Part shown: one piece after another, positions 1 to 12,800 of the stretch | Position numbering within the stretch: position 1 is the first letter of the stretch | How the letters are laid out: each line of letters opens with the position of its first letter | DNA from: Arion vulgaris | Taxonomy: Eukaryota; Mollusca; Gastropoda; Stylommatophora; Arionidae | Direction: 5' to 3' | NCBI GenBank assembly: GCA_020796225.1 | Contig: CM036765.1 | Coordinates: 2,750,228 to 2,814,227, forward strand | Length of the DNA stretch: 64,000 bases | Program-made: the position numbers and the translations under genes | Notes under the pieces: model-generated | Databases searched by the model: none | What the model was told of the DNA's origin: nothing | The model's input: only the letters and a program-made list of their open reading frames with translations

Positions 1-60
1 ATTTTTCCTCCTGAGCGTGCTGAAAAAGCCCACAAATATGGAATAAGGCAGGTTATATGC

Positions 61-486
61 TTTTAAAACTAAATTACAAATTTCAATTAAAAAATTGTAT
101 CAATCCTAACATATGCCAGCGAGCATTGGAGAATGACTAAAGATATAGAAAGTAAGTTGAATGCACTTGAAAATAGATGTCTGCGAAAATATAATGATCA
201 TAAAATGAGATGAATTCGAGAGAAGTGATGAAATGAGAGAAATGTCTGGTCAACCACTAGTAACAACTGTTATAAGGAACATATGTTGGGCATAACTTGA
301 GAAGAAATGATCAAAGAATAACAAAGCTGGCATTGAAAGAGAGGACGCTCTAGTGAAATCCTGATACAAACTTTTGCTGAGAAAGGAATGAAATATCAGA
401 CTCAATTCCATGGAAGGGATTCAGAGAGTTGCACAGGACAGAGTGGTATGGAGAAATTACTTGCATGCCCTATGTAATGTATACAG
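61..486 (+). mobile_element. RTE-like LINE 3' fragment, copy 1
   Basis: Degenerate plus-strand C-terminus of a LINE reverse-transcriptase polyprotein ([17 protein letters not shown] near 133). The same sequence occurs at 45171-45640 (+) and 15147-15560 (-). Copies 1 and 45171 also share about 50 bases of sequence upstream of the alignable coding part. It ends in a TA microsatellite (about 490-526). It lies in the last intron of DSTYK. Bases 1-60 and 527-616 hold nothing I recognise. Confidence 0.7.
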
Positions 487-488
487 AG

Positions 489-489
<1 letters not shown>

Positions 490-526
<37 letters not shown>
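490..526. repeat. (TA)n microsatellite
   Basis: About 18 TA dinucleotides at the 3' end of the LINE fragment, plausibly the tail of that insertion. Confidence 0.95.
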
Positions 527-528
<2 letters not shown>

Positions 529-616
529 TGCATAACACTATGAGATTGCGACAAACTATCATTTTAGATCTACATTGCATCATACAAAATTGACAAAAGT
601 TTAATATAAAGTTTAC

Positions 617-862
617 CTTGTTTGACCGACTCCCACAGCTGGTCCTTATTTGCACATTGCTCAAACGCGTTTGGTAGATGAACATGACCAGCACAGCGTA
701 CCAGAAAGAATCCCAAATGCATAACGTCAACACTGTTGTCATAGTGACCGTAAACAGTTCTGGGGCCATGTGTATGGGTGTGCCCACAATGCTGCCACTC
801 ATCATAACTTCTGGTTTACAGAAACCCAGATCTGTGATCTTGCCTCTGTTGTCTTTATCAAG
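617..862 (-). CDS. DSTYK: DSTYK exon 12 (activation loop, APE), frameshifted
   Basis: Starts at [18 protein letters not shown] and continues [19 protein letters not shown], which is nearly invariant in DSTYK. After ELFT the frame breaks. The remaining sequence still encodes [30 protein letters not shown] and ESVKQ in shifting frames. This requires four separate one-base deletions within about 65 bases (near 749, 722, 706 and 693). The splice sites (TCTTCAAG acceptor, GTAAAC donor) are intact. I favour consensus errors over true pseudogenisation, because every other exon is clean. Confidence 0.9.
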
Positions 863-3800
863 CTTGAAGATAGAGAGAAGATATGGTGTCTATATATTTA
901 TATATTCATTGATATGTCCTTGCATTTTGGTGAGTAATCCATCATAAATTATTTGACAATTGTCAGGACTAAAGTTATGCTTAGCTCTTCAGTATTATTA
1001 TTGAAGAAGAGAGCTGAGAAAATAATTTTGGAGGGAATGGTGCCTGGAAGAAGAATGAGAGGAAGACCTAGAAGACGATGGGTGCAAGATGTCATTGATG
1101 ATCTGAGAATGACTGCAGCTGACGCCAGCCAACTTGCACAGAACAGAGAGTTTTTCAGGGCTGCTGTCCTGGAAGCCAAGTTCCGGAAGGGAAAAGCTAC
1201 TTGATGATGATGATGATGACTAAAGTTTAAATAGCTTGTATTCCTCTTCTTCTTTGAAAGCTTCATATCGACCACTTATTAAACCACAACTTCATATCAA
1301 CCACTTATTAAACCACAACTTCATATCAACCACTTATTAAACCATAACTTATTCAACCACTTATTAAACCATAACTTCATATCAACCACTTATTAAACCA
1401 CAACTTCATATCAACCACTTATTAAACCACAACTTCATATCAACCACTTATTAAACCATAACTTCATATCAACCACTTATTAAACCACAACTTCATATCA
1501 ACCACTTATTAAAAAACTTCATACTCATAACACTTATTCAAACCATTTAACTACATTCATCAACCATTATTAAACCACAACTTCATATCAACCACTTATT
1601 AAACCACAACTTCATATCAATCCACTTGTAAAACCAGCAACTTCATATCAACCACTATGTAAACCACAACTTCATATCAACATTCTGATTAACCACAACT
1701 TCATATCAACTCTGTTTATTAAACCACAGATCTTATCATCCTGCTTATTAAACCAAACTTCATATCAACACTTATTAAACCTCAACTATCATCGATTTTG
1801 ACTTATTAAACCACAACTTCATACTCATCGACTTATTAAACCACAAGCTATATCAAGACCATTCTGATTAAACCACAACTTCATATGATTACTATTGAAA
1901 ACCACAACTTCATATCAACCACTCTTTAAACACAACTTCAATCAACACTTATTAAACCAATACTTCATATCAACCACTTATTAAACCACAACTTCATATC
2001 AACCACTTATTAAACCACAACTTCATATCAACCCCTTATTAAACCACTCTTTGCGATTTGTATGTGATCCAAGCCTAAGAGCGATTGAACATTGTGCCAG
2101 TTATGTGCCTACAAGTAGGACAGCACATTTGATTTCTGTGACACTTTTTATTTACTAGGGTAACTTCCCTAAGCCCCTACCTCAGTTGTCTTGTAGGTGG
2201 CAGTGTTACTATTCTTTGCTCCACTTGCGAGCCCCAGCAACACTATGGGTGACCTGTATTCAAATTGAGCAACTGCACTAACTGATCATCAGTTCCTGTA
2301 GCACACTATGGGTGACCTGTATTCAAATTGAGCAACTGCACTAACTGATCATCAGTTCCTGTAGCACACTATGGGTGGCCTGTATTCAAATTGAGCAACT
2401 GCACTAACTGATCATCAGTTCCTGTAGCACACTATGGGTGGCCTGTATTCAAATTGAGCAACTGCACTAACTGATCATCAGTTTCTGTAGCACACTATGG
2501 GTGACCTGTATTCAAATTGAGCAACTGCACTAACTGATCATCAGTTCCTGTAGCAACACTATGGGTGGAATGTATTCAAATTGAGCAACTGCACTAACTG
2601 ATCATCAGTTCCTGTAGCAACACTATGGGTGGCCTGTATTCAAATTGAGCAACTGCACTAACTGATCATCAGTTCCGTAGAACTATGGTGGCTATTAAAT
2701 TGAAACTGCACTAACTGATCATCGTTCGTAGCACCATGTGGCCTGATTCAAATTGAGCAACTGCACTAACTGATCATCAGTTCCTGTAGCACACTATGGG
2801 TGGCCTGTATTCAAATTGAGCAACTGCACTAACTGATCATCAGTTCCTGTAGCACACTATGGGTGGCCTGTATTCAAATTGAGCAACTGCACTAACTGAT
2901 CATCAGTTCCTGTAGCACACTATGGGTGGCCTGTATTCAAATTGAGCAACTGCACTAACTGATCATCAGTTCCTGTAGCACACTATGGGTGGCCTGTGTT
3001 CAAATTGAGCAACTGCACTAACTGATCATCAGTTCCTGTAGCACACTATGGGTGACCTGTATTCAAATTGAGCAACTGCACTAACTGATCATCAGTTCCT
3101 GTAGCACACTATGGGTGGCCTGTATTCAAATTGAGCAACTGCACTAACTGATCATCAGTTCCTGTAGCACACTATGGGTGGCCTGTATTCAAATTGAGCA
3201 ACTGCACTAACTGATCATCAGTTCCTGTAGCACACTATGGGTGGCCTGTATTCAAATTGAGCAACTGCACTAACTGATCATCAGTTCCTGTAGCACACTA
3301 TGGGTGACCTGTATTCAAATTGAGCAACTGCACTAACTGATCATCAGTTCCTGTAGCAACACTATGGGTGGCCTGTATTCAAATTGAGCAACTGCACTAA
3401 CTGATCATCAGTTCCTGTAGCACACATGGGCTCATAAGGCAGAGACAAAAATATCACTCAGTTCAATCCCCTACCATTATGGTAGAATCTTCATAAGCAG
3501 TTTGTCTTGTTTTTCTCTCTCTGTATCTGTTTGCTTTTTACGCCTTAGGGTCACCATGCCTACGACCGGCTCCTGTTATTTTAAGGCATTGAGTCACTGA
3601 GCTCAGACCAGCCTGCTTTTTATGGCATTGAGTCACTGAGCTCACGACCAGCCCCTGCTTTTTTATGGCATTGAGTCACTGAGCTCACGACCAGCCCCTG
3701 CTTTTTTATGGCATTGAGTCACTGAGCTACACGCCCTGCGTGGCTTGAGTCATGGCCCACATCCGATCCTCTTAGTTGGCTTTCACTATTTATTAGTACT

Positions 3801-6800
3801 GGTAGCACAGATGCTGAAGATAAATTAATATGAAGAAACACAATCTTTTGTTAGTATCAAGTTACAGAGTGATCATTTTTATATTGTCTGTCAACATTTG
3901 ATTTGGATATAAACATATCTTTTTCTGAAATATACAATTATAAAAACAATACACTCCTTGCAATGGTTGGTCGATTTTTGTGCACCCTCACCCCCTCCTC
4001 CTTCCCACCTTTGACAAAAAACTGAAATTATAACGAAATATGTTTTAAAGCTAAGACTCACCAACACATTTTTCAACTTGACGTCTCGGTGTACCAGGCC
4101 TTGACTATGCAAGTAACGCAACCCTTCCACCACATCTATTGCAACCTGGAGCCTGTTATAAAATATCAAAGAAAATAATCTCAGCGAGCGACTTGATTAT
4201 ATGCTTATATTAACTCATCTTCTAAATTGCATTTCCATTTAATACAGAAAGGGAGAGAGGCGGTGTAAATGATTCAAGTAATAGGGGTGAATTTGCTGGT
4301 GTTGTTAATTGCTGTAAAAACTATTACCGGTGTCGTTAGTTGTCACACTGTGGAAGACATACTGAGGAGGAGATCAGAGCACTTATGGACTAATTGGTTT
4401 GATGTGCAGTGATGGTGATCCAATGACTAAACTAAACTAAAATTATTCATCTTCTTCTTGTACGATAATTTTCTCATCCTCAAAAGATGAAATTGAGAGA
4501 TGAGTTGTCTCCATGAATCCAATGATGGTCCACAGTGACAGAAACATGTCATCAAAGATGTGAGTTCAAACATTAACTCTACCTCTACGATAGCTACGTG
4601 ACAGTTCAGACATTAACTTTACCTCTATGATAGGTACATGACAGTTCAGACATTAACTCTACGATAGCTACATGACAGTTTAGACATTAACTCTACGATA
4701 GCTACATGACAGTTCAGACATTAACTTTAATAGCTACATGACAGTTCAGACATTAACTTACGATAGCTACATGACAGTTCAGACATTAACTCTTAGATAG
4801 TACATGACAGTTTAGACATTAACTTACGATAGGTACATGACAGTTCTAGACATTAACTCTACGATAGCTACATGACAGTTCAGACATTAACTTTACAATA
4901 GCTACATGACAGTTCAGACATTAACTTTATGATAGCTACATGACAGTTCAGACATTAACTCTACGATAGCTACATGACAGTTCAGACATTAACTCTATGA
5001 TAGCTACATGACAGTTCAGACATTAACTTTACGATAGCTACATGACAGTTCAGACATTAACTTTATGATAGCTACATGACAGTTCAGACATTAACTTTAC
5101 GATAGCTACATGACAGTTCAGACATTAACTCTACGATAGCTACATGACAGTTCAGACATTAACTTTACGATAGCTACATGACAGTTCAGACATTAACTTT
5201 ACCTTTGATAGGTACATGACAGTTCAGACATTAACTCTACGTAGCTACATGACAGTTAGACATTAACTCTCTAGATAGCTACATGACAGTTCAGACATTA
5301 ACTCTATGATAGCTACATGACAGTTCAGACATTAACTTTACGATAGCTACATGACAGTTCAGACATTAACTCTACGATAGCTACATGACAGTTCAGACAT
5401 TAACTTTACGATAGCTACATGACAGTTCAGACATTAACTCTACGATAGCTACATGACAGTTCAGACATTAACTTACATAGCTACTGACAGTTCAGACATT
5501 AACTTACGATAGCTACGACAGTTCAGACATTAACTCTACGATAGCTACATGACAGTTCAGACATTAACTCTACGATAGCTACATGACAGTTCAGACATTA
5601 ACTCTACGATAGCTACATGACAGTTCAGACATTAACTCTACGATAGCTACATGACAGTTCAGACATTAACTTTACGATAGCTACATGACAGTTCAGACAT
5701 TAACTCTACGATAGCTACATGACAGTTCAGACATTAACTTTACGATAGCTACATGACAGTTCAGACATTAACTTTACGATAGCTACATGACAGTTCAGAC
5801 ATTAACTTTACGATAGCTACATGACAGTTCAGACATTAACTATACGATAGCTACATGACAGTTCAGACATTAACTTTACGATATCTACATGACAGTTCAG
5901 ACATTAACTCTATGATAGCTACATGACAGTTCAGACATTAACTTTACGATAGGTACATGACAGTTCAGACATTAACTTTACGATAGCTACATGACAGTTC
6001 AGACATTAACTTTACGATAGCTACATGACAGTTCAGACATTAACTTTACGATAGCTACATGACAGTTCAGACATTAACTACGATAGCTACTGACAGTTCA
6101 GACATTAACTTACGATAGCTACATGACAGTTCAGACATTAACTTTACGATAGCTACATGACAGTTCAGACATTAACTTTACGATAGCTACATGACAGTTC
6201 AGACATTAACTTTACGATAGCTACATGACAGTTCAGACATTAACTTTACGATAGCTACATGACAGTTCAGACATTAACTCTACGATAGCTACATGACAGT
6301 TCAGACATTAACTCTACGATAGCTACATGACAGTTCAGACATTAACTCTACGATAGCTACATGACAGTTCAGACATTAACTTTACGATAGCTACATGACA
6401 GTTCAGACATTAACTTTACTATATAGCTACATGACAGTTCAGACATTAACTTTACGATAGCTACATGACAGTTCAGACATTAACTTTACGATAGCTACAT
6501 GACAGTTCAGACATTAACTTTAGATAGCTACATGACAGTTCAGACATTAACTTTACGATACTACATGACAGTTCAGACATTAACTCTACGATAGCTACAT
6601 GACAGTTCAGACATTAACTTTACGGTAGCTACATGACAGTTCAGACATTAACTTTACGATAGCTACATGACAGTTCAGACATTAACTTTACGATATCTAC
6701 ATGACAGTTCAGACATTAACTTTACGATAGCTACATGACAGTTCAGACATTAACTTTACGATAGCTACATGACAGTTCAGACATTAACTTACGATATGCT

Positions 6801-9800
6801 ACATGACAGTTCAGACATTAACTTACTCTATATAGCTACATGACAGTTCAGACATTAACTTTACGATAGCTACATGACAGTTCAGACATTAACTTACGAT
6901 AGTCTACATGACAGTTCAGACATTAACTTTACGATATCTACATGACAGTTCAGACATTAACTTTACGATAGCTACATGACAGTTCAGACATTAACTTTAC
7001 GATAGCTACGTGACAGTTCAGACATTAACTTTACGATAGCTACGTGACAGTTCAGACATTAACTCTACCTCTATGATAGGTACATGACAGTTCAGACATT
7101 AACTTTACGATAGGTACATGACAGTTCAGACATTTAACTCTACGATAGCTACATGACAGTTCAGACATTAACTCTACGATAGCTACATGGCAGTTCAGAC
7201 ATTAACTTTACGATATTACATGACGTTCAACATTACTATATCTATGCAGTTCAGACATGTTATACGTGCTACATGAATTCAGCTTAAACTCGATAGCTAC
7301 GACAGTTAACATTTCCATGCTACGACAGTTCAGACATTAACTCGATAGTACGCTGACAGTTCAGACATTAACTCTATGATAGCTACATGACAGTTCAGAC
7401 ATTAACTTTACGATAGGTACATGACAGTTCAGACATTAACTTTACCTCTATGATAGCTACATGACAGTTCAGACATTAACTTTACGATAGGTACATGACA
7501 GTTCAGACATTAACTTTACGATAGCTACATGACAGTTCAGACATTAACTTTACGATAGCTACATGACAGTTCAGACATTAACTTTACGATAGGTACATGA
7601 CAGTTCAGACATTAACTTTACCTCTATGATAGCTACATGACAGTTCAGACATTAACTTTACGATAGGTACATGACAGTTCAGACATTAACTCTACGATAG
7701 CTACATGACAGTTCAGACATTAACTTCGATAGCTCATGAGTTCAGACATTACTACGATAGGTCATGACAGTTCAGACATTAACTTTACCTCTATGATAGC
7801 TACATGACAGTTCAGACATTAACTCTACGATAGCTACATGACAGTTCAGACATTAACTCTACGATAGCTACATGACAGTTCAGACATTAACTTTACGATA
7901 GCTACATGGCAGTTCAGACATTAACTTTACGATAGGATGTACATGACTCATTTCTATTCTTGGCTATTCACAACTGTTATAGATGACATATTCAGTCTTT
8001 AGTATGGGAAGTTAAACACTTTCCATTGCCCGCCTGCCCAACGTGTCCTAGTACGCTGGACGACGGCGACAAGCCCCTGTGAGTGCAGTTCAATTCCACA
8101 GGCTGGCAGAAAAGCCACAGGTTCTCCAGATTTACGGTGTTCGTGGCACCGAACCGAAGGGTTTCAATGTCCATGGCACCAAGCTGAAGAGCTGAAAGCT
8201 CAAGTGCTTCTGGATTTTAAAAAAAGGAGTTTCCAGTTGGAAGAAGAAAGGTAATGAAAGGGATTGTATGAAATATATAGGTATATCACTACTGAGTCGT
8301 GCTGGAAATGTATTACGTCAAATACTTTTAAAAAGGCTGCACATATCATCAAACCACAGCCTAATGACTCACAAATGGTAATCTGGAAGAATAAAAGCTG
8401 TAGCAATGCATATTCGCCCTCAGGCAGTTTGTGGAAAGAGCTGCGAATCCGATACAAAACTAAATGTTGCGTTCATGGATCAGGAAAAACCATCGACCGC
8501 GCAGATAGAAATAAGTTATGGAAAATATTGTCAGTCTATGGAGTTAATGACCACTTAATTGCTCATATATATATATATATATATATATAAACAGTCAGTG
8601 CAGGGTTAGAACAAACACAGGTCTATCAGAAAAGTTCCACATTGGGTGAGGAGTAAGACAAGGATGCATACTATCACCGCTGCTGTTCATCACATACATT
8701 GATCAAATCTGTAAAATAGGTAACACCAGTAAAAAGAACAGTCTTAAGGAACAATTAAACGAATTGCTTTTTACAGGCGATCAGGCAATCATATCAACAA
8801 CAGAGCAACAGCTACAGCAACACATTAACAGAATCCAGTTAGCATGCAATGAATATAATATGAGAATAAAAATTGACAAAACCGAAGCAATGACATTCGC
8901 TAAAGAGGAAAATGCTACCAATATCTCCATCGACAAACATCAATTAAAACAAGTCAAATACCTTACATACCTAGGGAGCACTTTTCCCGCAAATGAAAGA
9001 ACAACTAACAAAATCCAACATAGATGCAATAAAGCAAATCAAATCATAATACAAATCGCACAATTTTGAAATGCAAACATGTTACCTTGAACACTAAAAG
9101 AGCATTATACAATAGAATCTTTCTCCTGACATTATGTTATCAGTGACAAACCTGGACGCTGACATCAAATGACAGAATAAAACTAGTCATGACAGTGATG
9201 AAATGTCTACGCAGAATGCTGAGAGTATCAAGAAGAGACCAGCTTAGAAAAGAAGACATCAAGAAAAAATGTACGATATCAATACTGAACGAAAGAAACA
9301 GCACATTAAATGGCTCTGCCACATAAGCAGATCACCAACAGACAATGCGCATCAAAGAACAATGCTACTCCAATATAGTGAATACCAAACAAAAGGCTGT
9401 CCATGCAAAAAAGTGGACCTCAAAAATAACGAACGGACGCAGTAAAAAAATACTATTTATGAAGTGTACACAACAGCCTGTTTTAGAAATCTCTTTTTAT
9501 TTTGAGCTTGAGGTCATGATTGAGCAAGGGAACACATAATGTGGAAACTGTGAAGTGCTTGAGGTAAACATGGATTAGAGACAAGAGGAACACATAAGTT
9601 GTGAGGTAAACATGGATTAGAGACAAGAGGAATACATAAGTTGTGAGGTAAACATGGATTAGAGACAAGAGGAATACATAAGCTGTGAGGTAAACATGGA
9701 TTAGAGACAAGAGGAATACATAAGTTGTGAGGTAAACATGGATTAGAGACAAGAGGAATACATAAGTTGTGAGGTAAACATGGATTAGAGACAAGAGGAA

Positions 9801-12800
9801 CACATAAGTTGTGAGGTAAACATGGATTAGAGACAAGAGGAATACATAAGTTGTGAGGTAAACATGGATTAGAGACAAGAGGAACACATAAGTTGTGAGG
9901 TAAACATGGATTAGAGATAAGAGGAACACATAAGTTGTGAGGTAAACATGGATTAGAGACAAGAGGAACACATAAGTTGTGAGGTAAACATGGATTAGAG
10001 AAAGAGGAAACATAAGTTGTGAGGTAAACATGGATTAGAGACAAAGAGGAACACATAAGCTGTGAGGTAAACATGGATTAGAGACAATGAAGGAAACACT
10101 AAGTTGTGAGGTAAACATGGATTAGAGTACAAGATGAACACATCAATCAATCAAATCAATCAAATCAATCAATCAATTAATCAATTAATCAATGAATTAA
10201 GATAGGCACATGCTGTAAAACCCAGGAAAGATCTTCAAATTGGACATTATATGTTCATTTAAAATATTAGAGCAGACGCACACATAATGAATAAACAATT
10301 AATAAAACAAATTCGATAAAATATATATCTAGTGTTGATACAATTTGAGAAACATGGATTAACATCAAGGAGATAGTTTGACGATATTAGAGCAATAGAT
10401 GAGATAGTTGGAGGGCATCACTTATAAACTTATCAACTGACCTACTAATCCAGTCCAGGCCCTGCCTGATAGCAGTATGTAAGTCTCTCTGAAGTCTGTC
10501 CATTACCAATAACACTGCTGGAGATGTTCCTCCTCCGTACATATAGTCTATGACAGATCCTCGTAACATTACAATACGCTCATGTTCTGGTATGTTTCTG
10601 TAAAAAAAATATCATCACTGTCAAACCTTCAGTTAAACAAGGCTGGGAAACTGACAGACAATAACTGGTCCGCTAAACAATTTTGGCCGGACCCTAAGAT
10701 GCGCTACTAAACAGGCACTGTATTTGAGCTAAATCTAGGGAAATGAATCTAGAAAAAGCAAAAATAGTAAATACCAATGAGTAAAGATTTAAGGAAGAGA
10801 CGCTGGCGATGGACAGGACTTACATTGAGAAGACCTACTGGAAGCATTGCAAGACAGGTACTGTTTTGAAACCTGAAAATAAAGAAATACCTGGAACAGA
10901 GAGCTAGAGGCTAATATTAAAGAGATAGGTATGGCATGGAAAGAATTGGAAGGGATGGCAAGAGAGAAGAAGAGCTGGAAGAAGTTTGTTGGAGATCTGT
11001 GCTCTGTTGGTAGTTGAAAGGTGAAGATGATGAAGAAGAAAAGCACACACATACCATACACACACACACACATACACACAAAAGTCTTGTAGAAAGTACA
11101 ACAGGTGTTCCCACTGACAACATCAGACAAAGTCTTTGATAATGAGATACTAAAGAGACTGTGATATTTTCTATGGTTGGCTAATCTCTGAGATCAAAAT
11201 AGTAGTGTTGCTTTGTCTATGCAATCGGTAAATGGTAAATGGTCATCATTGCGATGGACGGCTATTAAATGGTAATGGGAATGAGTTGTGGAGGTGGAAG
11301 GTAGGTAAATATAAAAGGCATTCTTCGAACGCTCCACATTAACACTTGTTAACCACTTTTTGTGATTTGTATGTGATCTGATCTTAAGAGCGATTGTACA
11401 ATGTGCCAGTTATGCACCTACAAGTAGGCCAGCACATCCGATTTCTGCTATGCTTTTATTTACTAGGTAGCTTTCCTAGATCTCAACCTCAGTTTCCTCT
11501 TACGACATGCTTTGTATGTCACAGTATTACTACTTTTGCTCCCCTTGTGAGCCCCGGCAACACACTGGCAAAATGTCACAATGTCAAGCTAAAACAAATA
11601 TTTGAATGCAATGATGATAATTCTAACTCAAACTGAAAATATTCAGAAATTGTCATTTCTCATCAACATACCAAACAACAAATCAACCCCATAGTGTTTG
11701 ATAACTTACTTAGTGTAGAAAAACTCCAGAGCTAAATCATTCCAATGTTTATCATCAGGAGGCACAACTGATTTAATGGCACATGGTGAATGACTTCCCC
11801 ATCTATCACATGAGTACACAACTCCATACTGTCCCCGCCCAATTTCTTTACCAATTTGGGGCATTTCTGAAACAAGAATAAATATGTTAGAACAATATTT
11901 ACTTGATTTCTAAGTGTCGTCACTAGAACAATGACAAGTCTAAGGTTGCATGTTCTGCCAAGTGTTACGCTTGTTACATAGTCAGCAAAGCTGCATTATG
12001 TACTTCTCTTGATCTGACGTACGCTTTATACTATTTTTTGAACCAAGTTTGCCTTCATTTTTCTATGTTTACATGCTTAGCAAGACTATCTGAATATTCT
12101 GTGTTCAACAGAAGATGCTGTTTATGAAAAACAAGACTTGGTCAAGCTCTTTCAGAGAAAGCTAGTTGGCTGTGTTCTTAAAAACTCTCATCTGTAGAGC
12201 TAGGCAACGAGTGGCATAAGAAATAAAGATTTTTGGTTCAAATCCTGTGTTTGGTAACTTTTCTTTTGGAAGCCCCTAATACTTGTTCACTATCTATTTA
12301 TTGATGATATTTATTGGTTCTGGTGCTTCACCTGCGGTTCTTAAAACTCATTCTTATTGTATGACACTCGACCAATATCTAAATTATATTGTTGATATTG
12401 TTGATAGGATCATCTTCATTGCACTTCAGTGAGTAACTATGGGTGCTACAATACCTTTCTTACACATACAAATTTCAGCGGTAGTGCACAAACTCTGTAG
12501 CACCGGCGAGGGTCCCCAATGTAATTTAGAAGATGGTGAAAATATTTTGTAGGAATTGCATTTTTTATTTATTTTTAATGAATTTTTCCTTCCCATCCTG
12601 CTCTTCTCAATTTTGAACTGCCAATGGTTCTTTTACATGCTCAACTTGAACATGGGACCCTATGTTTTATCATCATTTTCCTATAAGACTAGGAACTTCC
12701 ACCTACACTGAGATCAAAGATTTCTGGACAAATATCCTGATAATATTGTTATAACCCTCAACCAATATTCAGGTTATACTACTATCGTCGTTTCAACCTC

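Noticed and set aside
617..862. DSTYK as a pseudogene
   Set aside because: Only exon 12 has frame damage, all splice sites are intact, and exon 3 is open for 232 codons. Assembly error is the simpler reading, though not proven.
4567..7942. Regular 34-bp spacing suggested a CRISPR-like array
   Set aside because: There are no unique spacers, the units are contiguous, no cas genes are present, and the host is eukaryotic.
9483..10074. Two minus-strand ORFs of over 180 codons with a repeated peptide ([14 protein letters not shown] or [14 protein letters not shown])
   Set aside because: They translate a 42-bp minisatellite, whose length is a multiple of three, so stops are simply absent in several frames. 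No start context or domain.
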